From Thermoplasmata archaeon (GTDB taxonomy: Archaea; Thermoplasmatota; DAOVMN01), in assembly GCA_030630685.1 (NCBI GenBank), contig DAOVMN010000007.1:1-16278 (forward strand): a DNA stretch of 16,278 nucleotides, given 5' to 3'. How positions within the stretch are numbered: the first letter of the stretch is position 1; each line of letters opens with the position of its first letter. Below the pieces are notes generated by a model that saw nothing but the letters and a program-made list of their open reading frames with translations, made no database searches and was not told the origin of the DNA. Positions 1 to 6,924 of this stretch are shown here, piece by piece. The position numbers and the translations under genes were made by a program.

Positions 1-924
1 GATCGGGAAGGGAATATCATTGGCTCTGCCGAGGATATGTTCTGCCCACCAATCGGCGGGATCCATCCAAGGGAGGCGGCCAATCATCATGCCGCGGTTC
101 TTCCGGGGCTCATCCAGAAAGCGGTTGAGAATTCCGGAGCGGAATATCGCGAGCTTGGGCTGGTTGCATTCTCCATGGGTCCGGGTCTCGGACCGTGCCT
201 GAGGACAACGGCAACCGCTGCCCGTGCGCTTGCCCTCTCCCGGGACATTCCCATAATAGGGGTGAACCACTGCGTGGCCCATCTCGAGATAGGCAGGCTC
301 ACCACAGGGGCTGAGGATCCCGTTCTCCTTTACGTTTCAGGGGGGAACACCCAGGTCATCGGGTATTCTCGCGGCAGATACCGGGTGTTCGGGGAAACAC
401 TCGATATCGGGATCGGTAACATGCTGGACAAGTTCGGGAGGGAGGTGGGTTTGCCCTTCCCATCCGGTCCGATGCTTGAGAGGATGGCCAAAGAGGGGAA
501 ATATGTGGAACTCCCGTATTCCATCAAGGGGATGGACGTGGCCTTCTCCGGGCTTCTGACAGCAGCACTGAACCTTTACAAAAAAGGCACATCGGTTCCC
601 GACCTGGCCTGCTCACTCCAGGAGACCGCCTTCGCCATGCTTACCGAGGTGACCGAAAGGGCAATGGCTCATATCGGGAAGGACGAGGTACTCCTGGGCG
701 GAGGGGTGGCAAGGAACAGGCGCCTTTTCGAGATGGTTAAAATCATGGCAGAGGAGAGGAGGGCAAAGGTCTTCGTTCCTCCGCCCGAACTCTGTGTGGA
801 CAACGGTGCAATGATCGCCTGGACAGGCTTCCTTATGCATGAGTCTGGAATCCGAATGAATGTCGAGGACACGATCGTGGATCAGAACTTCAGAACCGAT
901 AAAGTGGAAGTGAGCTGGAGGTAG
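1..924 (+). CDS. kae1: KEOPS complex subunit Kae1 (tRNA t6A37 threonylcarbamoyltransferase), 5' partial
   Basis: This is the catalytic subunit of the KEOPS complex, which transfers threonylcarbamoyl from TC-AMP to A37 of ANN-decoding tRNAs in the cytoplasm. The frame is open from base 1, and the visible 307 residues begin inside the conserved N-terminal lobe, so roughly 20 residues lie off the left edge. Visible hallmarks are PPIGGIHPREAANHHA, the metal-binding histidines of NHCVAHLE, the ASKHA glycine motif YVSGGNTQV, GETLDIGIGNMLDKFGRE, GGGVARNR and DNGAMIAWTG. The protein ends at VEVSWR, where many euryarchaeal homologues continue into a fused Bud32 kinase. Here a TAG stop follows and no Bud32 gene is in the window. 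An internal ATG at 37 is not the true start, because conserved sequence runs upstream of it. The family assignment is secure. Confidence 0.96.
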   Translation, partial: DREGNIIGSAEDMFCPPIGGIHPREAANHHAAVLPGLIQKAVENSGAEYRELGLVAFSMGPGLGPCLRTTATAARALALSRDIPIIGVNHCVAHLEIGRLTTGAEDPVLLYVSGGNTQVIGYSRGRYRVFGETLDIGIGNMLDKFGREVGLPFPSGPMLERMAKEGKYVELPYSIKGMDVAFSGLLTAALNLYKKGTSVPDLACSLQETAFAMLTEVTERAMAHIGKDEVLLGGGVARNRRLFEMVKIMAEERRAKVFVPPPELCVDNGAMIAWTGFLMHESGIRMNVEDTIVDQNFRTDKVEVSWR

Positions 925-1054
925 CTTCCCCTGCGGGGGACATTCCGGGGAGGCCTTCGGGCAGTGGAGAGAGGAAAGAATATCTCCTGGCTGGGGACCC
1001 GTGATCGGGGCCTTCCGTGATCCATCAGAACAATAGTATTTCTTCCCTGAGGTA

Positions 1055-1136
1055 TATCACCATAGTGATACAATATCTGGAGAGTTATATCAGTATAGTG
1101 ATACAATATCTGGGAAACTATATCAGTATAGTGATA
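1055..1136. promoter_or_regulatory. Array of three 16-bp palindromic operator-like sites at 33-bp pitch
   Basis: Three copies of an imperfect palindrome, TATCAcyATAGTGATA in type, lie at 1055-1070, 1088-1103 and 1121-1136. The first has perfect 6-bp arms, TATCAC and GTGATA. The other two read TATCAGTATAGTGATA. The linkers are also related (CAATATCTGG after copies 1 and 2), so these are tandem 33-bp units, about three helical turns. The last copy ends 4 bp before the TATA box of the ATPase gene. Such an arrangement would place bound dimers on one DNA face. The regulator is unknown. Confidence 0.7.
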
Positions 1137-1139
1137 AAG

Positions 1140-1147
1140 TATATATA
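1140..1147 (+). promoter_or_regulatory. TATA box of the ATPase gene, predicted leaderless transcript
   Basis: TATATATA lies 22-29 bp upstream of the ATG at 1169, the normal archaeal distance from TATA box to transcription start. The message would therefore begin at or very near the start codon. No good Shine-Dalgarno site precedes the ATG, which agrees with leaderless translation. Confidence 0.6.
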
Positions 1148-1168
1148 GTCCCCCGATAATGTAAGGCT

Positions 1169-2497
1169 ATGCTCGACAAACAAAGTATATTTGGGATCCT
1201 CAGAGACCAGAATTACTGGTACAGGGAAATCCCGCCCACCAGTTATATCCCGAGAAAGAGCTACCTGAGAGACATAAACAAATTTATCCGATCAAAGGCC
1301 ATCCTGGTGGTGAAGGGACCCAGGAGGGCTGGAAAAACCGTGCTCCTGGACCAGATAATCAGACAGATAGTATCAGCAGGCAAGCACAAAAAAGAGCAGA
1401 TTCTTTATGTCAATCTGGAGGATTACCGCTTCTACAACCACTACTCGATGGAACTCCTTGAAGCCATACTGACAGCCTACCAGGAATACGTTAATCCTGA
1501 TGAGAATATCTATTTCTTTATCGATGAGATCCAGCACATAGAGGGGTTCGAACATTTCCTGCGAAGCAAGTACGATACCGTCAGAGGGCCCAAGTTCATC
1601 GTCACAGGGTCGAATGCCAGGTTATTGTCAAAGGAATTGGGAACGCTTCTAACCGGAAGGATGGTCTCCATGGAGGTTTTCCCATTTTCATTCGAGGAGT
1701 TCCTTGCTTTCCATGGGCTCGAATTCCAGAATAATTCGTATTTCGGCCTGGAATCCGATCAGATCAGGATCAAGCAGATGTTCAACCGCTATCTCAGGTA
1801 TGGGGCAATCCCCGAGTTTCTCGATGAAGAGGAGCCGGATGTACGATTGACCGAATACTTTGAGAATGTGCTTTTCAGGGACATTGTTGAAAGATTCGGG
1901 ATAAGGAACATAAGACAGATCAAGGAACTTGCATTGTACCTTTTGACGAACTCGGCAAGGCAGTATTCCATAAATCAGTTGAGCCGAACCTTCAAGGCAT
2001 CTGTGAACACCATTCAGAGTCATCTCTCTGCACTGAATCTTGCATACATGTTCTTTTATCTCCGGCGATATTCCCCATCGTTCAAGGCGCAGATCACCTC
2101 GAGATCAAAGGCGTACTGCCTGGATACCGGACTGATGAACGCAGTAGGATTCAGATTCTCAGAGGATAGGGGTGCACTTCTTGAGAACCTCGTTCATTTG
2201 GAACTCCTCAGATGCCAGGAAGAGGTGTACTTTCACCGAGATCCCTCGACAAACAAAGAATGCGATTTTGTTACAAAAAAGGGATTAAAGATCACCCGGG
2301 CCATCCAGGTCACCCGGGACATGAGGGATCCAGGGACCAGGAAAAGGGAATTGGCAGGGCTTCTGGATGCAGCAAGGGAATATGGTCTGAAAGATGGACT
2401 TATTCTCACAGAGGATGAGTTCGATACATTCACGCAGGAGGGAATCCGGATAAGGGTGAGGCCCTTATGGTTCTGGCTCCTTAATAAAGAAGAATAG
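1169..2497 (+). CDS. AAA+ ATPase of the AAA_14/DUF4143 family
   Basis: The 442-residue protein has the layout of the widespread archaeal and bacterial solo ATPases. The N-terminal ATPase domain has Walker A GPRRAGKT at about 50-57, Walker B FFIDEIQ near 114-120 and the following TGSNARLLSKE, LLTGR and FPFSFEEFL motifs. After it come a winged-helix-like segment (SINQLSRTFKASVNTIQSHLSAL) and the DUF4143 C-terminal domain with a PD-(D/E)XK-like pattern, ECDFV followed by AIQVT. The ending, RPLWFWLL, is typical of the family. Functions of this family are poorly known, and it is patchily distributed and readily transferred. The gene stands alone behind its own operator array and TATA box, between kae1 and the hydrogenase region, so it looks like an accessory insertion. 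The ATG at 1169 is chosen because it sits where a TATA-directed transcript would start. Confidence 0.9.
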   Translation: MLDKQSIFGILRDQNYWYREIPPTSYIPRKSYLRDINKFIRSKAILVVKGPRRAGKTVLLDQIIRQIVSAGKHKKEQILYVNLEDYRFYNHYSMELLEAILTAYQEYVNPDENIYFFIDEIQHIEGFEHFLRSKYDTVRGPKFIVTGSNARLLSKELGTLLTGRMVSMEVFPFSFEEFLAFHGLEFQNNSYFGLESDQIRIKQMFNRYLRYGAIPEFLDEEEPDVRLTEYFENVLFRDIVERFGIRNIRQIKELALYLLTNSARQYSINQLSRTFKASVNTIQSHLSALNLAYMFFYLRRYSPSFKAQITSRSKAYCLDTGLMNAVGFRFSEDRGALLENLVHLELLRCQEEVYFHRDPSTNKECDFVTKKGLKITRAIQVTRDMRDPGTRKRELAGLLDAAREYGLKDGLILTEDEFDTFTQEGIRIRVRPLWFWLLNKEE

Positions 2498-2617
2498 CTG
2501 TCCACCCTAAAGACTTATCTGAAAGGGGCGGATGTAGGGGTCTTCGGAAGTACCGAATTCACAGAAAAGATCAAAAAGATGGAGGCCAATTTCCCTAAAA
2601 ACGGGGTGTTTCTGTAG
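2498..2617 (+). pseudogene. Orphan 40-codon in-frame open segment after the ATPase stop
   Basis: Directly after the ATPase TAG (2495-2497) the same frame is open for 39 codons to a TAG at 2615-2617. It reads as plausible protein, for example YLKGADVGVFGSTEFTEKI and KKMEANFPKNGVFL. It has no start codon or ribosome binding site of its own. I do not recognise the family. It may be the 3' remnant of a gene broken by arrival of the ATPase, or a former C-terminal extension of it. Chance openness cannot be excluded for so short a piece. Confidence 0.3.
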
Positions 2618-2680
2618 GGATTCGATGGAGAAGCCTCCACCCAACACAATCCAATGTTAGAGTGTTGTTAAGATTATAAC

Positions 2681-2698
2681 CAGTTAAACTTATAACTG
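2681..2698. promoter_or_regulatory. TATA box and overlapping palindrome before the HTH regulator
   Basis: CAGTTA-AACTTA-TAACTG has perfect 6-bp inverted arms and contains the likely TATA element CTTATAAC (2689-2696). The heptamer TTATAAC also occurs at 2674-2680, 16 bp upstream. A start site about 25 bp downstream falls around 2717-2722, near the start codon. A palindrome across the TATA box is a common place for a self-repressing archaeal regulator to bind. Confidence 0.5.
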
Positions 2699-2727
2699 CG
2701 TAGTAATACTCACCATCAGTGATAGGC

Positions 2728-3111
2728 ATGAGGCCACCATGTGAGATAGTCGTGAACAAGATACTACCGAATGTCAGGGCTGAACTTGTAAAGGTGCTCA
2801 TACACGAGTATGGTATGAGGCAGGTTGATGTTGCAGATTTATTCAAAATCACACAGGCCTCCGTGAGCCAGTATCTCACTGCTAGCAGGGGAAGAGATGA
2901 ACTGCTGATGGAGATGATCCCTGAGATCGAAGAATACGCCAGAGAAACAGCTAAGGGTATAGTCAACAGAAAGAGATCGTCTGAAAGCAACCCGAATCCC
3001 TGGGAGCCGATATGTGAAATATGTAAGAAAATTCTATATAACCCCAAATTTTGTAGCTATTGTAAGCACCTAAATCAATTACACGAGTGCGGGATATGTC
3101 CTGAAGATTGA
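2728..3111 (+). CDS. Helix-turn-helix transcriptional regulator with three C-terminal CxxC pairs
   Basis: From the ATG at 2728 the protein is 127 residues. It begins MRPPCEIVV, which I recall as a usual opening of an archaeal regulator family (COG2522-like). A GTG at 2719 would add three residues. A helix-turn-helix occupies about residues 28-55 (GMRQVDVADLFKITQASVSQYL). The C-terminal part holds six cysteines in three CxxC pairs, C96/C99, C109/C112 and C121/C124, plus C5 near the N-terminus. This pattern fits a zinc or iron-sulfur site. The gene sits just upstream of the [FeFe] hydrogenase operon in the same direction, with its own promoter and palindrome, so it is a candidate metal- or redox-responsive regulator of itself or of the operon. 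That role is inferred from position only. Confidence 0.75.
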   Translation: MRPPCEIVVNKILPNVRAELVKVLIHEYGMRQVDVADLFKITQASVSQYLTASRGRDELLMEMIPEIEEYARETAKGIVNRKRSSESNPNPWEPICEICKKILYNPKFCSYCKHLNQLHECGICPED

Positions 3112-3127
3112 TGTTGATTCCTTGATT

Positions 3128-3165
3128 GGATTGCCTCCGTGGGTTTGACGCCGTGGATCGCCTCC
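3128..3165. repeat. Direct repeat GGATYGCCTCC upstream of the hydrogenase promoter
   Basis: GGATTGCCTCC (3128-3138) and GGATCGCCTCC (3155-3165) match at 10 of 11 positions and start 27 bp apart. They lie about 20-55 bp upstream of the presumed TATA box, where archaeal activators often bind. Two copies only, so this may be chance. Confidence 0.3.
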
Positions 3166-3182
3166 CCGTATAACACCGTTAA

Positions 3183-3191
3183 GTTTATGTA
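3183..3191 (+). promoter_or_regulatory. Probable TATA box of the hydrogenase operon
   Basis: GTTTATGTA in an AT-rich patch lies about 60 bp before the first gene. It is the best TATA-like element in the 130-bp gap after the regulator. Transcription would start near 3212, leaving a leader of about 30-40 nt. A weak AGGA lies at 3234-3237. Confidence 0.4.
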
Positions 3192-3250
3192 TCAATATGG
3201 CATTAGGTCGTCCAATCCCCACGAGACAAAAATAGGAAACTGTGAATATT

Positions 3251-3457
3251 ATGCCAGATAAAATAACAGAACATACAACTTTGGCTGAAATTCTAAGCCT
3301 CCCTAAAGCAAGCAAGATCCTTACAAACTATAGGCTGCCTTGTTTACACTGCCCGATGGCTGCTTATGAAATAGGTATGCTGAAAATTGGAGAAGTTGCT
3401 AAAATGTATGGCATTGACATCAGAGAGTTGCTTCACGAGCTAAACAAAAATATATAG
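3251..3457 (+). CDS. DUF1858 domain protein, first gene of the hydrogenase operon
   Basis: This 68-residue protein matches the DUF1858 pattern: a KITEHTTLAEILSL opening, a short helical stretch, a CxxC (C31 and C34 in LPCLHCPMA) and the ending YGIDIRELLHELNK. The domain occurs alone or fused to hybrid-cluster and ScdA-type proteins, and its two cysteines are thought to act in redox or metal chemistry; its exact function is not established. A GTG at 3242 would add three residues; AGGA at 3234-3237 lies only 4 nt before it and 13 nt before the ATG, so the start is undecided. The stop codon overlaps the AGGAGGG site of the next gene. It is therefore translationally linked to the hydrogenase and may serve it in redox sensing or cluster supply. 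Confidence 0.8.
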   Translation: MPDKITEHTTLAEILSLPKASKILTNYRLPCLHCPMAAYEIGMLKIGEVAKMYGIDIRELLHELNKNI

Positions 3458-3469
3458 GAGGGCGAACCA

Positions 3470-3976
3470 ATGAAAAGTGAGGGGCTAAGACATGCATGGA
3501 AACCAAAAGTAGATGGGATTATCAGGGAGCTCGGCAAAACAAGAAACGCGCTTCTGCCGTGCCTTGAGGCCGTGCAGCAGGAGGCAGGCTGTATCCCACA
3601 GGAAGCGATCACCTACCTCAGGGAGACAATCGAGGTGCCATCTGTGGATATCTATGGTGTGATAACTTTCTATGGGATGCTCACCACCGAGAAACAGGGC
3701 AAATATGTCATACGCGTGTGCGACTCCCTTCCCTGTTACCTCAATGGTTCCCGGGAGATAATCGAAGCCTTAGAGGATGAACTGGGGATGAATGGTAGGG
3801 ACACCACACCCGACGGGATGTTTACCTTGGAGAGGGTAGCGTGTCTTGGGCTATGCGATAAGGCACCTGCCATGATAATCAACGAGGAGATCCATGGAGA
3901 TTTGAATGCTGAGAAAGTGAGGGGGATCATCGGAATGAAGAAAAAGGAGGAATGCGGGTGGAAAGGATATTATTGA
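3470..3976 (+). CDS. hydC: NuoE-like [2Fe-2S] subunit of the [FeFe] hydrogenase
   Basis: The 168-residue protein is a thioredoxin-like [2Fe-2S] subunit, homologous to NuoE of complex I and to HydC/HndA of multimeric [FeFe] hydrogenases. The N-terminal helical part (LLPCLEAVQQEAGCIPQEA) is followed by the ferredoxin fold. Cluster ligands are C84 and C89 (RVCDSLPC) and C125 and C129 (ACLGLCDKAPAM), the family's Cx4C and Cx3C pairs. It passes electrons between the flavin of HydB and the clusters of HydA in the cytoplasm. The start is fixed by AGGAGGG at 3456-3462, 7 nt before the ATG. The gene overlaps the next one by 19 bp, which suggests coupled translation of equal amounts. Confidence 0.93.
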   Translation: MKSEGLRHAWKPKVDGIIRELGKTRNALLPCLEAVQQEAGCIPQEAITYLRETIEVPSVDIYGVITFYGMLTTEKQGKYVIRVCDSLPCYLNGSREIIEALEDELGMNGRDTTPDGMFTLERVACLGLCDKAPAMIINEEIHGDLNAEKVRGIIGMKKKEECGWKGYY

Positions 3977-5187
3977 AAGATGTCGATATACCGAATCTAT
4001 GCGAGATCGATGTTTATATCGACAGTGGTGGCTACAAGGCGCTGGAAAAGGCCCTGAAGATGACACCAAAAGAGGTTATCGAGGAGGTCAAGAGGTCCAG
4101 GCTTGTAGGAAGAGGAGGGGCTGCGTTTCCCACGGGACTTAAATGGGAATTTACGAGAAAGGAGAAGGACGAACCCAAGTTCCTCGTCTGCAACGCCGAT
4201 GAGGGTGAGCCAGGAACATTCAAGGACCGCGTGCTTATGAAGAACAATCCTCACCTTTTGGTGGAGGCCATGGTAATCGGGGGGTATGCCATAGGGGCAA
4301 ATAAAGGCGTGATCTACATCAGGGGCGAGTATTTTGAGGAGATCGGGAGGTTAAATAAAGCCATAAAAGAGGCAAGGGAGAAAGGGTACATAGGCGAGGG
4401 CATCCTTGGTTCCGGTTTCTCTTATGAGTTGCAGGTTTACCGGGGGGCGGGTGCTTATGTCTGCGGTGAGGAGAGTGCGCTCTTCGAGTCGTTAGAGGGG
4501 GGAAGAGGATGCGCCAGGGAAAGGCCGCCGTTCCCGGCCCAATATGGATTTATGGGCAAGCCGACGGCGATAAACAATGTGGAGACATTGTGCAACGTGC
4601 CCGCGATCATAAACAATGGTGGCGAGTGGTATTCGAGAATTGGCAGCCCGGCATCGCCAGGGACGAAGTTCTTCTGCCTCTCCGGACATGTGAACAAACC
4701 TGGTGTATACGAGCTGCCGACGGGCATAACATTGCGCGAGCTTATCGAGGAATACGGCGGGGGCGTAAAAGGAGAGTTTAAGGCATCTTTACCAGGCGGC
4801 GTCTCCAGCAGTTTAGTCACCGACACAGACGTAAAACTCGATTACAAGAGCGTTGCGGATGCAGGCAGCATGTTAGGATCGGGAGCAGTGATTGTGATAA
4901 ACAGCAGCACGAGCATCGTAGATGTCGCCAAGAGCTGCATAGAGTTTTTCGTTCGGGAATCCTGTGGCCAGTGCGTCCCGTGCCGTGAGGGGACGAGGAG
5001 GGCAAATGAGATCCTCGGTCGATTTGCCGGTGGGAAAGGGAAAGTGGAGGACATAGATCTTCTGCTGGAGCTTGGAGAGGTAATGTATGATACGGCTCGA
5101 TGTGGTTTAGGGCAGGCGGCGATGAATGCTACGATCAGCGCAATAAAAATGTTTAAGGATGAGTTTATGGGGCGAGTGGAAAGCTAA
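3958..5187 (+). CDS. hydB: NuoF-like FMN and NAD(P)H-binding subunit of the [FeFe] hydrogenase, short form
   Basis: This flavoprotein subunit exchanges electrons between NAD(P)H and the hydrogenase. FMN and nucleotide motifs are GRGGAAFPTGLKW (about 51-63), CNADEGEPGTFKDR and GAGAYVCGEESAL. The C-terminal [4Fe-4S] cluster has C336, C339 and C342 (SCGQCVPCREG) with C382 (RCGLG). At 409 residues it equals complex I NuoF. It lacks the N-terminal thioredoxin-like and C-terminal ferredoxin-like domains of longer HydB proteins such as the bifurcating Thermotoga enzyme. I chose the GTG at 3958 because the strong AAGGAGG (3944-3950) is 7 nt away. The ATG at 3952 is in frame but only 1 nt from that site. 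Confidence 0.93.
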   Translation: MERILLKDVDIPNLCEIDVYIDSGGYKALEKALKMTPKEVIEEVKRSRLVGRGGAAFPTGLKWEFTRKEKDEPKFLVCNADEGEPGTFKDRVLMKNNPHLLVEAMVIGGYAIGANKGVIYIRGEYFEEIGRLNKAIKEAREKGYIGEGILGSGFSYELQVYRGAGAYVCGEESALFESLEGGRGCARERPPFPAQYGFMGKPTAINNVETLCNVPAIINNGGEWYSRIGSPASPGTKFFCLSGHVNKPGVYELPTGITLRELIEEYGGGVKGEFKASLPGGVSSSLVTDTDVKLDYKSVADAGSMLGSGAVIVINSSTSIVDVAKSCIEFFVRESCGQCVPCREGTRRANEILGRFAGGKGKVEDIDLLLELGEVMYDTARCGLGQAAMNATISAIKMFKDEFMGRVES

Positions 5188-5199
5188 GGAGGGATAAAG

Positions 5200-6924
5200 A
5201 TGGTGGCATTAACTATAAATGGCGAGCACGTTAAGGTTCCCGGAGGGACAAGCATAATGGACGCAGCAAAAGAAGTGCACATCAACATTCCCCATCTCTG
5301 CTACTTAGAGGGGCTTGAACCCTACGGTGCCTGCCGTGTATGCGTGGTAGAGGTCGAGGGGGAAAGGAGGCTTATCCCTTCATGCATTCGCGAGGTATCA
5401 GAGGGTATGAAGGTTCATACCCATTCAGCAAGGGTGAGACATGCTAGAAGGATGCTCATCGAGCTGCTGTTGGCTAATCACCCGGAGGACTGCTTTACCT
5501 GTGAGAGAAATCAAAAATGTGAGCTCCTGAAATTGGCCTACGAGATATGTGTGGGGGATGTGAGATTCGAGGGAGAGAAACCCTCATTCGAGCTTGATGA
5601 GACAAGTCCCTCCATCATCCGTGATCCCAATAAGTGTGTTCTGTGCGGCAGGTGCATCCGGGTCTGCCATGATGTCCAGACGGTGAGGGTGATCGGATTC
5701 GCCAATCGCGGCCCGGAGACAAAGGTCGTTACGCTACTGGAGAATGGGTTGGGCAATGTGGAATGCACAAACTGCGGTCAGTGTATCCATGTCTGTCCCG
5801 TGGGAGCAATTAAAGAAAGATCCTGTGTGGACGAGGTATGGACAGCTCTCGAAGACCCTAAAAAACACGTCGTGGTCCAGGAGGCACCGGCCATCAGGGC
5901 AGCACTTGGTGAAGAGCTGGGTCTTCCTGTCGGGACGCTCGTTGCCGGCAAGATGCACGCTGCATTAAAGAGGTTAGGATTCGATGTGGTGTTCGACACC
6001 AACTTCGCCGCCGACCTTACGATTATGGAAGAAGGGAACGAGCTGGTAGGCAGGATCACGGGCAAGATCAAGAAACCCCTGCCGCAGTTCACATCATGTT
6101 CCCCGGGCTGGATCAAGTTCATGGAACACTTCTATCCCGAGCTCATGGAGAATGTTTCCACATGCAAGTCCCCACAGCAGATGTTCGGGCCACTATCTAA
6201 AACATATTATGCCGAGAAGACGGGCATTGATCCGGAAAAAGTCGTTTCTGTTTCTGTGATGCCCTGCACTGCGAAGAAGTTCGAGGCACAGAGGGCCGAG
6301 ATGACAGACAGTGGATATCAGGATGTGGACTACGTTCTCACCACAAGGGAACTCGCTCGCATGATCAAGGAGGCCGGGATCGACTTTTTAACCCTTCCAG
6401 ATGAGCCTGCCGAGCCGCTAATGGGTATGTACACAGGTGCGGCTACAATATTCGGTGCAACAGGTGGGGTGATGGAAGCAGCGCTCCGAACCGCCTACAA
6501 ACTCGTTACAGGAAGGGAACTGGAGAGCCTGGATATTAAGCCTGTGAGGGGAATGGATGGGGTGAAGACTGCTACCGTGGATGTGGATGGGTTGGAGGTG
6601 AAGGTAGCTGTGGCACACGGGCTGGGCAATGCGAGAAAACTCCTAAATGAGACAAAGGCCGGCAAATCACCTTACCACTTTATTGAAATCATGGCGTGCC
6701 CGGGAGGATGCGTCGGCGGCGGAGGGCAGCCCTACGGTTTCGATATGGCGGCAAGGGCTATTCGCGGTGAGGTTCTTTACAAAGAGGACAAGGAGCTTAC
6801 CCTCAGAAGATCCCATGAGAATCCATCGATCAAGAAGGTTTACGATGACTTCTTAGGAAAGCCATTGGGGAAAAAATCCCATAAACTCCTGCATACAAAA
6901 TATACAAAAAGAGAGATGACATGA
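5200..6924 (+). CDS. hydA: [FeFe] hydrogenase catalytic subunit, M3-type
   Basis: HydA interconverts protons and H2 at the H-cluster. The order of domains is that of Clostridium CpI, with the same length of 574 residues: plant-type [2Fe-2S] (C34, C45, C48, C62), the His-ligated cluster (H94, C98, C101, C107), two [4Fe-4S] clusters (C146/149/152/156 and C189/192/195/199), then the H-cluster domain and the fused small-subunit tail (SHENPSIKKVYDDFLGKPLG). H-cluster motifs are L1 TSCSPGW (298-304), L2 MPCTAKKFE (C356) and L3 ACPGGCVGGGGQP (C500, C504). L1 has Ser at the second cysteine of the usual TSCCP, and an extra cysteine, C322, occurs in STCKSPQQ. No signal peptide is visible, so the enzyme is cytoplasmic. 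AGGAGGG at 5187-5193 precedes the ATG by 6 nt. The stop overlaps the hydG start as ATGA. Confidence 0.96.
   Translation: MVALTINGEHVKVPGGTSIMDAAKEVHINIPHLCYLEGLEPYGACRVCVVEVEGERRLIPSCIREVSEGMKVHTHSARVRHARRMLIELLLANHPEDCFTCERNQKCELLKLAYEICVGDVRFEGEKPSFELDETSPSIIRDPNKCVLCGRCIRVCHDVQTVRVIGFANRGPETKVVTLLENGLGNVECTNCGQCIHVCPVGAIKERSCVDEVWTALEDPKKHVVVQEAPAIRAALGEELGLPVGTLVAGKMHAALKRLGFDVVFDTNFAADLTIMEEGNELVGRITGKIKKPLPQFTSCSPGWIKFMEHFYPELMENVSTCKSPQQMFGPLSKTYYAEKTGIDPEKVVSVSVMPCTAKKFEAQRAEMTDSGYQDVDYVLTTRELARMIKEAGIDFLTLPDEPAEPLMGMYTGAATIFGATGGVMEAALRTAYKLVTGRELESLDIKPVRGMDGVKTATVDVDGLEVKVAVAHGLGNARKLLNETKAGKSPYHFIEIMACPGGCVGGGGQPYGFDMAARAIRGEVLYKEDKELTLRRSHENPSIKKVYDDFLGKPLGKKSHKLLHTKYTKREMT

Noticed and set aside
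1055..1136. Regular 33-bp repeats that could be read as a tiny CRISPR array
   Set aside because: The whole 33-bp unit is repeated, including the linkers, so there are no unique spacers. The repeated core is a 16-bp palindrome next to a TATA box, and no cas gene is near.
5778..6122. Long open frame on the minus strand inside hydA, 114 codons
   Set aside because: It lies fully opposite a well-conserved gene, has no recognisable protein pattern and no ribosome binding site. The many similar antisense frames elsewhere were dropped for the same reason.
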